Positions 25,789 through 34,678 of a DNA stretch of 64,000 nt are shown here, in pieces. Within the stretch, counting starts at the first letter, position 1; each line of letters starts with the position of its first letter. Under the pieces are notes generated by a model. That model searched no databases. It was not told the origin of the DNA and saw nothing but the letters and a program-made list of their open reading frames with translations. Origin of the DNA: VXRJ01 sp965246995. GTDB taxonomy: Bacteria; Acidobacteriota; Vicinamibacteria; Vicinamibacterales; UBA8438. Where the stretch lies: the NCBI GenBank assembly GCA_965246995.1, contig OZ252008.1, positions 3,224,001 through 3,288,000 on the forward strand. The letters run 5' to 3'. The translations under genes and the position numbers were made by a program.

Positions 25789-26994
25789 GTGAGTAGTCCC
25801 GTTCACAGACGGGGCCCCGACGAACTGGCGATCGTACTGACCGGCGGCGGGGCTCGCGCCGCCTACCAGGTCGGCTTCCTCCGCTGGATCGCCCGCGCGT
25901 TCCCGGATATTCACTTCCCGATTGTCACCGGGGTTTCCGCCGGCGCGATCAACGCCACGTGTCTCGCCGCGAGCCGCGTCAGGCACGCCGATACGATCGC
26001 GCAGCTCGACGAACGCTGGCGCGGTTTGACGGTCGACCAGATCTTCCGAACCGACAGCGCATCGCTCGCCAGTCATGTCGCCCGGTGGGCGGGGCGTTTG
26101 CTCGGGGGCGGCACCCGGCTTTCCCCGCCGGTACGCGGACTGCTCGATGCCTCGCCGCTCCGCGGCACACTGGACGACATGCTCGATCTGCAGGCGGACG
26201 GCACCATCGGTGGCATTCGAGAGAATATCGCCGACGGTCGACTTTGGGCGGCGGCGCTGATCACCAGCCACTACGGCAGCGGACAGTCGGTCATCTGGAC
26301 GGAGGGACGCGACCTCTCGGAGTGGCGGCGACCGGAGCGCCGCAGTCGAAACACGCGCCTCACCGTCGACCACGTCCTGGCTTCGGCCGCCCTGCCGCTC
26401 TTCTTCCCCGCCGTCCGTCTCGAAGATGGCTGGCATGGCGACGGGGGCATCCGGCTCACGGATCCCTTCTCCTCCTCGCTCCGTTTCGGGGCGAACCGGA
26501 TCCTGGCTATCTCGACGCGCTTTGCGGGAAACGACGGGACAGACGGTGGGTTCGATACCAACCCCTACCCCCCGCCGCTGCAGATCTCTGGCCAGCTCAT
26601 GAACGCCATCTTCCTTGACGATCTCGATCGCGACGCGCGCGAGCTGCAACGGGTGAACCGTCTGCTGCGCGAGCTGCCTCCCGAGAAGTGCCGCGGTCTC
26701 CGCGAGGTCGACCTGCTCGTCGTGCGTCCGTCCGTCGACATCGGCCGCCTGTCGGCGCAGTACGAACCGGCGCTCCCCCGCACCTTCCGCTACCTGCTGC
26801 GCGGCATGGGTTCGCGGGAGGTCAGTTCGCCCGACCTGCTGAGCCTGCTGGCCTTCCACCCGGAATATCTGGAACAACTCCTCGACCTGGGCGAGCGCGA
26901 CGCCGCGGCGCACGCCGACGCGCTCCGCGCGCTGCTCGGCGTCAACGCGCCCGCGTCGCCCGATACCGTCTGCGCGTCGACTGCGGGATACTAG
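25789..26994 (+). CDS. Patatin-like phospholipase
   Basis: The 401-residue protein starts at GTG 25789. The oxyanion glycine-rich loop GGGARAAYQVG is at 19-29, the nucleophile elbow GVSAG at 48-52 (Ser50) and the catalytic Asp at 218 in HGDGGIRLTDP. No signal peptide is present, so it is cytoplasmic or membrane-associated. It hydrolyses acyl lipids; which lipid is unknown. The C-terminal 100 residues are helical (RYLLRGMGSREVSSPDLLSL). It is 15 bp ahead of the alkyltransferase gene, so they may share a transcript. Confidence 0.93.
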   Translation: MSSPVHRRGPDELAIVLTGGGARAAYQVGFLRWIARAFPDIHFPIVTGVSAGAINATCLAASRVRHADTIAQLDERWRGLTVDQIFRTDSASLASHVARWAGRLLGGGTRLSPPVRGLLDASPLRGTLDDMLDLQADGTIGGIRENIADGRLWAAALITSHYGSGQSVIWTEGRDLSEWRRPERRSRNTRLTVDHVLASAALPLFFPAVRLEDGWHGDGGIRLTDPFSSSLRFGANRILAISTRFAGNDGTDGGFDTNPYPPPLQISGQLMNAIFLDDLDRDARELQRVNRLLRELPPEKCRGLREVDLLVVRPSVDIGRLSAQYEPALPRTFRYLLRGMGSREVSSPDLLSLLAFHPEYLEQLLDLGERDAAAHADALRALLGVNAPASPDTVCASTAGY

Positions 26995-27009
26995 TTAGCA
27001 GCGACCCGT

Positions 27010-27564
27010 ATGCCAACAACGAACGAAGCCCCGCCGTCCGCCAAGGTCTACCACGACTTCCCGACGCCGATCGGCACGATGCGGATCGTGGGGGATGACA
27101 CCCAGATCGATCAGGTGAACCTGCCGAAGGAAGCATCAAAACCGCCCGCCCCGGCGTGGCGCCGCTCCCGAAGCGAACTGCCGGAGCCGCTCCGGCTGGC
27201 CAAACAGCAGTTGCAGGAGTACTTCGAGGGCACCCGCTCGACGTTCGAACTGCCACTGGGGCTGGACGTCGGCACGCCGTTCCGGCGCAAGGTGTGGCGG
27301 GAGCTGCAGCGGATCCCGTACGGCGAGACGATCTCCTACGGCGAGCTGGCGCGGCGCATCGGGCAGCCGACCGCCTCGCGCGCCGTCGGCAACGCCAACC
27401 ACCACAATCCGATCGCGATCATCGTCCCGTGCCACCGCGTCATCGGGACGGACGGCACGCTGGTGGGCTACGGCGGCGGGCTGCCGGTCAAGGAACGGCT
27501 GCTGGCGCACGAACAGCGCAATGGCACAACGGAACCGGCCCGCTCCGGCGCTACGGAAGACTGA
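27010..27564 (+). CDS. ogt: Methylated-DNA-protein-cysteine methyltransferase
   Basis: The 184-residue protein carries the suicide active site IIVPCHRVIG, with Cys141 as alkyl acceptor, and the DNA-binding helix-turn-helix GETISYGELARRIGQPTASRAVGNAN. It transfers methyl groups from O6-methylguanine to itself. Length is normal for Ogt and Ada-C-like repair proteins. The start ATG 27010 is 15 bp after the patatin stop. The 3' end overlaps the convergent PQQ dehydrogenase by 14 bp. Confidence 0.95.
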   Translation: MPTTNEAPPSAKVYHDFPTPIGTMRIVGDDTQIDQVNLPKEASKPPAPAWRRSRSELPEPLRLAKQQLQEYFEGTRSTFELPLGLDVGTPFRRKVWRELQRIPYGETISYGELARRIGQPTASRAVGNANHHNPIAIIVPCHRVIGTDGTLVGYGGGLPVKERLLAHEQRNGTTEPARSGATED

Positions 27565-29527
27565 GCGCGACCCACTGGCCGGGGGCATTCAGTCCCCCGA
27601 TCGGCACGACGATGTACTGCTTCCCCTCGTGCAGGTAGGTCATCGGCACGCCCGTCGTCCCCGCTTCGAGTTCCATCTCCCAGACCACGTCGCCGGTCCG
27701 TTTGTCGTAGGCGCGGAACCAGGGCTCGCCATAGTTGGTGACGATCGAGTGCGGCATCCCCTCCGGCACGCGTCCGCCCGTCTGGATACCGACGTTGGAC
27801 CCCTCGCCGAGGAAGAGGAGCGTCTTCGTCAATAGCGGCCCGGGGCGGCCCGGACTGCCGAGGCGTCCCAGGTTGAGGTGGCGGATCGCCGGATGGTTGC
27901 GCGGGCCGTGCCCGTTCGGCACCTGCCAGACGATTTCGCCCCGGTTCATGTCAATCGCCGTAACCCGGCCGTAGGGCGGCTTGAACAGCGGCAGGCCGCG
28001 GGGTCCGCCAATCCACTCCCGCGTTCCCTTCACGAACGACAGGTTCGTCCGATCGGGGTTGCCTTCAAGGACGTCTGCGACAAACGGCGACGTGATCGAC
28101 GGGATATAGAGCCAGTTAGTCTCCGGATCGAACGATGCCCCCTGAATATCAGCGCCTCCCTGCGATCCGGGCAACTGAATCGTCCCCTGATTGTCGTTCG
28201 GACCTGAACCGCGTATGGAGGGGGGCGTGAAGAGCGGACCGATGGTGTAGCGCTCGACAATCTCCAGCGCTTCGTTGCGCAGTTCGGGCGTGAAGTCGAT
28301 CAGGTTCTCGACCGTTGCACCCTGGCGGTCGAATGCGGGCGGCTTCGTCGGGAACGGCTGCGTCGGTGAGATCACTTCCCCCGGCGTGTTCGACTGCGGC
28401 ACCGGCCGTTCTTCGATCGGCCAGACCGGCTCGCCCGTGGCCCGGTCGAAAACGAACGCGAACGCCTGTTTGGTGATCTGGATCACCGCCGGGATGTCGC
28501 GGCCGTCCACCGTGATGTCGGCCAGGATCGGCGCCGCCGGATTGTCGTAGTCCCACAGCCCGTGGTGCACGAGCTGGTAGTGCCAGACCCGCTCTCCCGT
28601 CTCTGCATCGACGCAGACGATCGATTGCGTGTAGAGGTTGTCGCCCGGTCGGTGACCGCCGTACATGTCGTTCGTCGACGACGAGGTCGGCATGTAGACG
28701 TAACCCAACTCGTCATCCGCGGCGAAGAACGACCAGACCGGCGCATGTCCGGTGAATTCCCAGGCGCCGTCGGTCCAGCTCTCGGTGCCCGGGTCGCCCG
28801 CCTGCGGGATGGTATGGAAGACCCAGCGGAGTTCGCCCGTCCGGACATCGAAGGCACGGACGTCGCCGCGGAGGTCTTCCTTGGTCACGAACGTGTCGGC
28901 CATCGACTGACCCATCACGATGACATCGCGCACGACGGTCGGCGCACTTCCCCACCGGTAGCGCGCGCCTTCCTGCAGGCCGGTCGTCAGGCTGACGCGG
29001 CCGTCGTCACCGAAACCGGGGATCTTCTCACCGGTAGCCATGTCGAGCGCGTAGAGCCACTCGCCCCGGTGCGCGATCAGCCGGCGCTCGGATCCGTCGG
29101 TCCAGTACGCGATACCCCGGTGGCCCGCGCCGCGGTATCCGGCCGGCATCTCCTCGTCGGGACGCTGCACCCAGATCGTCTCGCCGGTTGCCGGATCCCA
29201 CGCTTCGACCAGGCCGACCGCGTTCGGCGCATACAGGACGCCGTCGATCATGAGCGGCGTCGCCCGGTTGGCGTTGCTGAAACCGAGATCGGGCACGACA
29301 TCGAGGATCGACTGATCGACCGTCGGCCGCGACCACGCGATCCGCAGCCGATCGACATTGCTCGCGTCGATCTGATCGAGTGGAGAGTATTTCGTCGCGC
29401 CCTTGTCGGCGGCGTACGCGTGCCATTCCCCTTCCTCCGCCCCGTTCTGGGCGGCGGCGGGAAGAGTGCCCGCCAGCACGGCGACACACACACTCAGGGC
29501 GGCGGGCAAATGTCGATGCATCTTCAT
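27551..29527 (-). CDS. Exported PQQ-dependent dehydrogenase (quinoprotein glucose/alcohol dehydrogenase type)
   Basis: ATG 29527 follows GGAGGA and gives a 658-residue protein with a signal peptide (1-27, PAAAQNG). The chain is a canonical eight-bladed PQQ propeller: EWHAYAADKGATKYSPLDQI, VEAWDPATGETIWVQRP, the catalytic-side DLWDYDNPA equivalent HHGLWDYDNPAAPILADI, and GGADIQGASFDPETNWLYIP. No CxxCH haem domain is fused. It should oxidise an alcohol or sugar in the periplasm and pass electrons to a separate cytochrome or quinone. It is a single gene, convergent with ogt. Confidence 0.92.
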   Translation of the reverse strand: MKMHRHLPAALSVCVAVLAGTLPAAAQNGAEEGEWHAYAADKGATKYSPLDQIDASNVDRLRIAWSRPTVDQSILDVVPDLGFSNANRATPLMIDGVLYAPNAVGLVEAWDPATGETIWVQRPDEEMPAGYRGAGHRGIAYWTDGSERRLIAHRGEWLYALDMATGEKIPGFGDDGRVSLTTGLQEGARYRWGSAPTVVRDVIVMGQSMADTFVTKEDLRGDVRAFDVRTGELRWVFHTIPQAGDPGTESWTDGAWEFTGHAPVWSFFAADDELGYVYMPTSSSTNDMYGGHRPGDNLYTQSIVCVDAETGERVWHYQLVHHGLWDYDNPAAPILADITVDGRDIPAVIQITKQAFAFVFDRATGEPVWPIEERPVPQSNTPGEVISPTQPFPTKPPAFDRQGATVENLIDFTPELRNEALEIVERYTIGPLFTPPSIRGSGPNDNQGTIQLPGSQGGADIQGASFDPETNWLYIPSITSPFVADVLEGNPDRTNLSFVKGTREWIGGPRGLPLFKPPYGRVTAIDMNRGEIVWQVPNGHGPRNHPAIRHLNLGRLGSPGRPGPLLTKTLLFLGEGSNVGIQTGGRVPEGMPHSIVTNYGEPWFRAYDKRTGDVVWEMELEAGTTGVPMTYLHEGKQYIVVPIGGLNAPGQWVALSLP

Positions 29528-29564
29528 CTCATTCCTCCGTCTCGTCGGACGTGGCAACGGACGA

Positions 29565-30020
29565 TTATAGCGAGCCCGCCGCGGTCTCCGGACGCGCGCC
29601 GGGCAGGCGCCGAACAATGGAAGTGTAAGTCACCAGCACCCGATCACCTTCGTACACCTGGCCCCGGACGAATGCCAGAGTGCGTGTCCGGCGGACCACC
29701 TCGCCGGTCGCCTCGATCACGGCGCCCGGCGTCCCCGGCCCGACGAAGTCGCAGTGGCACGATACCGTGACGCATTTTTCGCCCGGTTGATCCCAAACCG
29801 CGGCAAGGCACAACGCGAAGTCGACAAACGTCATCAGCATGCCGCCGTGCAACGTGCCGCCGGTATTTGCGTGCCGGCCGTCGGATTGGAATGCGAAGCG
29901 GATCCGATCCCCCTCGCGCCGATAGCCGAACGGCCCGACAAGGTTCTCGAACGGATCGTCGTACGGAAACGACCGATACCCCTCCGGCAGTTCCGGCGCG
30001 GCTGACGTTTCGGTGGTCAT
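29565..30020 (-). CDS. PaaI-family hotdog-fold thioesterase
   Basis: The true start is ATG 30020, giving 151 residues (MTTETSAAPELPEGYRSF); longer upstream translation is read-through of noncoding sequence. The hotdog signature ANTGGTLHGGMLMTFVDFAL holds the catalytic helix of PaaI-type acyl-CoA thioesterases, followed by VTVSCHCDFVGPGTPGAVIE. It hydrolyses small or aromatic acyl-CoA thioesters in the cytoplasm. It sits 37 bp upstream of the PQQ dehydrogenase on the same strand, but a functional link is not evident. Confidence 0.9.
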   Translation of the reverse strand: MTTETSAAPELPEGYRSFPYDDPFENLVGPFGYRREGDRIRFAFQSDGRHANTGGTLHGGMLMTFVDFALCLAAVWDQPGEKCVTVSCHCDFVGPGTPGAVIEATGEVVRRTRTLAFVRGQVYEGDRVLVTYTSIVRRLPGARPETAAGSL

Positions 30021-30114
30021 TGCGGCAAATCGTAACGCAGCCGGAACCAGCATGGCAGGTCGAAGGCCGCCGCGACCTGCCGGCGTGGACACCTGCGCAC
30101 CAAGTAGCACCAAG

Positions 30115-31386
30115 TCAGAATCGCGTCCCGACCCCGGCGTGGAGGCGCACCGAGCCGCGCAGGTCATGCGCGACGTCGACATGCACCTCGAACAGCGGCG
30201 CTGTGACGAACAGCCCGACTCCTGCCCCGTCGAGAAACGTCGCGTCGCGCAGCCGAGAGCCCACGTTCCAGACCGTCGCGCGGTCATAGAAGAAACGCAA
30301 CCCGGCATTGCCCGCGGACAGTGGCGACGTCACCGGCAGGCGCCATTCGAGCGACGTGGCGAGAAGGCGATCACCCATCCGCACGCCGACCGGCCAGCCG
30401 CGAAGTGTCGCGCCACCACCGAGGAGCGGCTGTTCGTACAACGGGAGCCCCCGCGAAGCGCCCTCATACCGGAAGCGGGCGGCAACGACCGACTGCCCGA
30501 TCACGCCGACGAACACCTGCGCGTCGATCCGGGGGCGAACAATCGGCGCCGCATCACCGTCGAGCGCGATACGCTCCACCGAGGCCGTGAGCGCCACTTC
30601 GTCTCGCGGGAAGCTGGTGACCGCCGAGTTGTAGGTCACAGCCGCCTCGGCCCGGGTCAACCGTTCCACCGCACTCGCGAAGCGGACCTCCTCGCGAGCC
30701 ACTGCGGCGTGCATCCGAAACCCCTGTGGCAAGTTACGGTCGACGCCGACGCGCACGCCGGTGCGGTCGTCCGTCAGTCCGAGCGCCGGATGCCGCCGCC
30801 GGCCACGGGACGCGCCGACGAGCAGGCGATCGACGATGCGCCCTGGGAGTGGCGCCTCCAGTTCGAACGCAACTTGCCGATCGGCTCCCCAGGTAGCGGG
30901 TACGGAGACGCGGCTACCCGCGCCGGCAATATCCACCAGGGCGAACCGCGCGCCGTACGTCAACCCGTAGCCTTCGTCGTACCGCACCATCGGCAGGAAC
31001 AGGGTCTGCCGCAGAAGACCGACAACGCTCCGTAGCGCGGCGTTGCGGATGGAGGTGGCCGGCCGTTCCCGCACGACGATCACCAGCGCGACCCGATCGG
31101 TAGCGGTGAGGGTGCGGTACCGCTTCCGCACTTCCACCGTCTCGAAGTAACCGCTCGCCTGCAGGCGATCCGTCACCGTTTCGACAAGTTCCGGGGTAAC
31201 CACATCCCCCAGGGCGACGCCGGCCAGCGCCAGCACCTCGTCATCGGGGATCGAGTGGTTGCCGTGGACCCGGAGGTCAACGACCGTCTCCGGCCCCGCC
31301 GGCACCGATCGCTGCGCCGTCGCCACCGCGGGAAGGGTCATTGCCGCCACGGCAACGACCAGGAGCGACAATCCCCGCAAACTCAT
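30115..31386 (-). CDS. Small BamA/TamA-like outer-membrane protein with one POTRA domain
   Basis: The 423-residue protein has a signal peptide (1-25, VATAQ) and a single POTRA module (about 30-110; VVDLRVHGNHSIPDDEVLAL, GYFETVEVRKRYRT). The rest is a 16-strand-type beta-barrel containing LLGGGATLRGWPVG, the conserved barrel loop of Omp85 proteins, and ends in Phe (GVGTRF), the usual terminal residue. It is shorter than BamA or TamA. It overlaps the upstream gene at 31383 by 4 bp, so the two are co-translated. It may insert or export a partner protein. Confidence 0.87.
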   Translation of the reverse strand: MSLRGLSLLVVAVAAMTLPAVATAQRSVPAGPETVVDLRVHGNHSIPDDEVLALAGVALGDVVTPELVETVTDRLQASGYFETVEVRKRYRTLTATDRVALVIVVRERPATSIRNAALRSVVGLLRQTLFLPMVRYDEGYGLTYGARFALVDIAGAGSRVSVPATWGADRQVAFELEAPLPGRIVDRLLVGASRGRRRHPALGLTDDRTGVRVGVDRNLPQGFRMHAAVAREEVRFASAVERLTRAEAAVTYNSAVTSFPRDEVALTASVERIALDGDAAPIVRPRIDAQVFVGVIGQSVVAARFRYEGASRGLPLYEQPLLGGGATLRGWPVGVRMGDRLLATSLEWRLPVTSPLSAGNAGLRFFYDRATVWNVGSRLRDATFLDGAGVGLFVTAPLFEVHVDVAHDLRGSVRLHAGVGTRF

Positions 31387-32876
31387 GGTCCGCGGGGATC
31401 GATCGAACGGATCCGGCCGCCGCTTGCCGCTTCGCGGTAGTTGGCGTAGCGGCGGCTCCCCCGCATCTCGTACCGGCCGGTGGCGAGCGACAGCGCCGCT
31501 CCCATCTCCACCTCCGCCGGCAACCAGACGCCGTCGAAGGGCTGACGCATCGTCATCGTTGCAGTCACCTCTTCGAGCCGGAAGAGCCAGCGTCGCGGCA
31601 GGAAGTCGAATCCGAGATTCTCGAATGTGTACCGGACGATCTGATGCTCTGCCGGATCGATCCAGAGGGTGACCAGCGCGGTCTTGTCCATATCGCGCTC
31701 GACGTCGCGTTCGTGGGCGCGTTCGCGGGCGTCTTCATCGCCGCCGAGACCGCCCACGGCGTCCGGGTCGCTATCGTCGTCACTGAACATCTGCGCCGGG
31801 TAGTACTCGATGCGGACGACGTCACGGCCATCGAACCTCTCACGTCCCACCAGGTAGTAGCGTCCGGGTTCGAACTCGAAGTCGAGAAAGTAGGAGTCGG
31901 AGACGAAGCGCGGCTCGAGTCCGTCCCACGCGGGATCGGAGCCCGCCGTTGGGCCGGCTGCCGGGATCGGCACTGCCTGCAGCGCGCGGTTTGCCTCTGC
32001 CAACGCTACCGCCCGCTGGCTGCCGCCGGTACCATCGGCGTCCGCGTCCGTCGCTGCCAAAGCCTCTATAACCGCCGCATCCACCGGCACTATCCGCAGG
32101 CCATCGCGGACCGCCAGGTCGAACAGTTCGAGGAACTGCGCAAACTCCGCCTCGGTCGCCGAAGCCACAGCGGGCGCGATCTGCGCGACGGCGCCTTCGA
32201 GCATCGCGCTTACCTCCGCGCGGGTCAGGCGATCCTCCTCGAGCATCGCGAAGCCTGCGCGCGCCTGCGCGACCGCGCGGCCGAAACCAACCGTCGCGAC
32301 ACCCCCGCGCTCCGCCAGAATCCGATCCGCGGCAGAGACCATGGCCGCCTGACCGTCGTTCCAGTCGCGCGCCCGTTGCGCGACGCTGTCGAGCAGCGAC
32401 TCGCTGACGCCACCGCCCCATTCCCGCTCGATCGCGATGCGCACGTTGTCGCGCGCCGACCGCCGGGACCAGCGCGTCGGTGACCGGCGCTCACCTCGCC
32501 GCCGCCGCGCGCGCTGCGCCTCCCGCCGGAGCCACTCCGCCTCGTATTCGCGCCGATCGGACTCGCCAATCGCGACGCCGTCGAGCCGGATCGGACTCCG
32601 GACAAAAACGCCGTCCCGCTCGTACCAGGTGTAGTCGCCCCGCGTCCCCCAGAGCGGGACGCCTCCCGGACCGGTCAATCGGATCTCGGATGCCTCGTCC
32701 AGGATGTACCGGAGTCGTGCCGCCGCGTTCTCCTCCCGTTTTGCCAGAACCTGTTCCATGAAGAGGTCCAGCTCGTTGTCGGACTCGTTCTGGCCCGCGT
32801 GAAGCGCGGCGAGGAGTGACAGGGCCAGACCGATAGCGACGAGGGTCCGACTAACCGCCTCACGCGTCGGCATCAT
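31383..32876 (-). CDS. Exported protein of unknown function, LolA-like C-terminus, co-translated with the Omp85-type barrel
   Basis: The start is set at ATG 32876 or 32873 (MMPTREAVSR); the product has 497 residues and a signal sequence (LVAIGLALSLLAALHAG). The middle is Arg-rich and Ala-rich helix (REAQRARRRRGERR; AVAQIAPAVASATEAEFAQF). The last 170 residues are beta-rich: GRYYLVGRERFDGRDVVRIE and TLWIDPAEHQIVRYTFENLG, similar in pattern to LolA/outer-membrane lipoprotein-sorting folds. A 4-bp overlap with the barrel gene makes the pair a likely functional unit. I do not recognise a named family. Confidence 0.7.
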   Translation of the reverse strand: MMPTREAVSRTLVAIGLALSLLAALHAGQNESDNELDLFMEQVLAKREENAAARLRYILDEASEIRLTGPGGVPLWGTRGDYTWYERDGVFVRSPIRLDGVAIGESDRREYEAEWLRREAQRARRRRGERRSPTRWSRRSARDNVRIAIEREWGGGVSESLLDSVAQRARDWNDGQAAMVSAADRILAERGGVATVGFGRAVAQARAGFAMLEEDRLTRAEVSAMLEGAVAQIAPAVASATEAEFAQFLELFDLAVRDGLRIVPVDAAVIEALAATDADADGTGGSQRAVALAEANRALQAVPIPAAGPTAGSDPAWDGLEPRFVSDSYFLDFEFEPGRYYLVGRERFDGRDVVRIEYYPAQMFSDDDSDPDAVGGLGGDEDARERAHERDVERDMDKTALVTLWIDPAEHQIVRYTFENLGFDFLPRRWLFRLEEVTATMTMRQPFDGVWLPAEVEMGAALSLATGRYEMRGSRRYANYREAASGGRIRSIDPRGP

Positions 32877-32910
32877 CGGCTGCGGCGCATCCCCGTTCTG
32901 GTTCCGGGTC

Positions 32911-33879
32911 TCAGCCGGCCGGCATCGACACCAGTCCGAGTGCGATGCCGACGCCGATGCCGGTCGCATACAGCGCATAGAGCGTCAGCAGGACGATCCC
33001 CATCGGGCGCCGCACGACGCCGTACTTGAGCACACACGCAATCACCAGCACGAAGAAGACCGCCATCCAGGGGAAGCCGTAACGCTGGCTGAAGAGATCG
33101 AGGTTGAGCGGCTCGATCGCGCTGGAGAGACCGACGACCAGGAAGAGGTTCAGCACGTTTGCGCCGATGATGTTCCCGAGCGACAGGTCCGGCACGCCCT
33201 TGCGCGCCGCTGTCACCCCGGTCACCAGTTCCGGCACCGACGTCCCGATAGCGATCACCGTGAAGCCGATGACCGACGACGGAACGCCCGCCGCGAGCGC
33301 GAGGCTCTGTCCCGACGTCACGAGGAAGTAACTGCCGGCGAGGACGCAGGCGCCTCCCGCCGAGAACCAGCTGACTGCCCCCGCGAGTCCGGCGCGATCC
33401 TCGGCACTCGCCTCCGACGCCGCGTTTCCCCCCCGGAGGATGCCCAACACGTCCCAGCCGAGGTAGCCGAACGCCCCGGCGAGCAAGAGCCCCCCGAAGA
33501 TGCGCTCCATCGAGAGATCCCAGGAGAAACCGATCACGAGCAACCCGCCAGCCACCATCCAGGCCGCACGCCGGATGAAATCGGACCGGTCGACGTCGAC
33601 GGGCATGATCAGCGCCACGGCGCCGACGATCAAGCCGATGTTGCAGATGCAGGAGCCGACCGCGTTGCCGAGGGCCATTCCCGGATCGCCCCGCAAGGCG
33701 GCGGTTGCCGACACCACCAGTTCCGGCGCCGTCGTCGCGAGGCTGACTAGCGTGCCGCCGATAACGATCCGCGGGATCCCGAGCGCCTTTCCGATCTTGA
33801 TGCTCGAGTCGACGAACAGATCGCCTCCCTTGGCGACCAGCGCGAAGCCGACCAGTATGAGCCCGATGTCGATCAGCAT
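32911..33879 (-). CDS. Calcium/sodium antiporter (YrbG family)
   Basis: The 322-residue integral membrane protein has about ten hydrophobic segments in two inverted halves. Each half holds the alpha repeat of Na/Ca exchangers: GGTLVSLATTAPELVVSATA near residue 41 and GFTVIAIGTSVPELVTGVTA near residue 207. The conserved acidic residues in these repeats bind cations. It exchanges Na for Ca across the inner membrane. It lies between the exported protein gene and a NicO-like transporter, 16 bp downstream of the latter. Confidence 0.95.
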   Translation of the reverse strand: MLIDIGLILVGFALVAKGGDLFVDSSIKIGKALGIPRIVIGGTLVSLATTAPELVVSATAALRGDPGMALGNAVGSCICNIGLIVGAVALIMPVDVDRSDFIRRAAWMVAGGLLVIGFSWDLSMERIFGGLLLAGAFGYLGWDVLGILRGGNAASEASAEDRAGLAGAVSWFSAGGACVLAGSYFLVTSGQSLALAAGVPSSVIGFTVIAIGTSVPELVTGVTAARKGVPDLSLGNIIGANVLNLFLVVGLSSAIEPLNLDLFSQRYGFPWMAVFFVLVIACVLKYGVVRRPMGIVLLTLYALYATGIGVGIALGLVSMPAG

Positions 33880-33894
33880 GGTATTGGACGGTTC

Positions 33895-34608
33895 TCAGAG
33901 GCCAAGCAACAGCACTGTGGCGCCACTGCCGGCTACCACCAGGCCCGCCGCAACATCGGCGTGGCGGCGAAGCAGGTCGAGGCCGACACGTCCGGATGCG
34001 TCGAGCGGGGCGGCCGCGAGCCAGCTCGCGCCGCGGTAACCGACTGCCACCGCGGCCAGCATCACGGTGACCGTGAGCAGGCCGAACACCGTCACAACAG
34101 CGGCCAGCGTCACCCAGTCCCGTGCGATCCCGGGCACCACCATCAGCGGGATCAGCGGCTCGCAGGGACCGAGGAGGAAAACGACGAACAGCGCACCGGG
34201 GGTCACTGCGCGCTTGGTCTGCATCGGACCAGGCGCGCGCCGCTCCGTCACATGCCCGTGCGCATCGTCGAGGCCGCGGAGGCGCCGCCAGATGGCCCAC
34301 GCCGCGTATGCCAGCCCGAAGCCGATCAGGAGCGCCGCAGCCAGTTCACCACGGGCCGACTCGAGCCAGAGCAGGCGGTTGGTCGCAATACCGAGACCGA
34401 CGCCGAACGCGCCGATGAGGACGGAAGAGGCGACATGTCCTGCCCCGCACGCCGCGGTCACGGCAAGGGTCCTGCCGAGCGTCCAGCCGCGGGCGCGACC
34501 GAGGGCGACGAACGGCAGCGAGTGATCGATGCCAAGCAGCGTATGCACGATCGCTAGTGACGCGGCGGTGCCGAGCAGCAGGGTCGTCGTCTGAATCGGA
34601 TCGGGCAT
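33895..34608 (-). CDS. NicO/RcnA-like divalent metal transporter
   Basis: The 237-residue membrane protein has six or so hydrophobic segments. The early motif VHTLLGIDHSLPF (His-x5-Asp-His) matches the HX4DH signature of nickel/cobalt transporters, and GHVASSVLIG recalls their second conserved block. A central cytoplasmic loop is Arg/His-rich (RRLRGLDDAHGHVTERRAPG). Cation selectivity cannot be read. It is divergent, 70 bp apart, from larE, whose product builds a nickel cofactor, so nickel supply is a reasonable inference. A TauE/SafE-type label is the alternative. Confidence 0.65.
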   Translation of the reverse strand: MPDPIQTTTLLLGTAASLAIVHTLLGIDHSLPFVALGRARGWTLGRTLAVTAACGAGHVASSVLIGAFGVGLGIATNRLLWLESARGELAAALLIGFGLAYAAWAIWRRLRGLDDAHGHVTERRAPGPMQTKRAVTPGALFVVFLLGPCEPLIPLMVVPGIARDWVTLAAVVTVFGLLTVTVMLAAVAVGYRGASWLAAAPLDASGRVGLDLLRRHADVAAGLVVAGSGATVLLLGL

Positions 34609-34678
34609 GGTGCGATTCGAACCGGGCGGGGGCCTCGTGGCAGGTCTGCCCCAACCCTGAAACGCTACACTATTTTCA

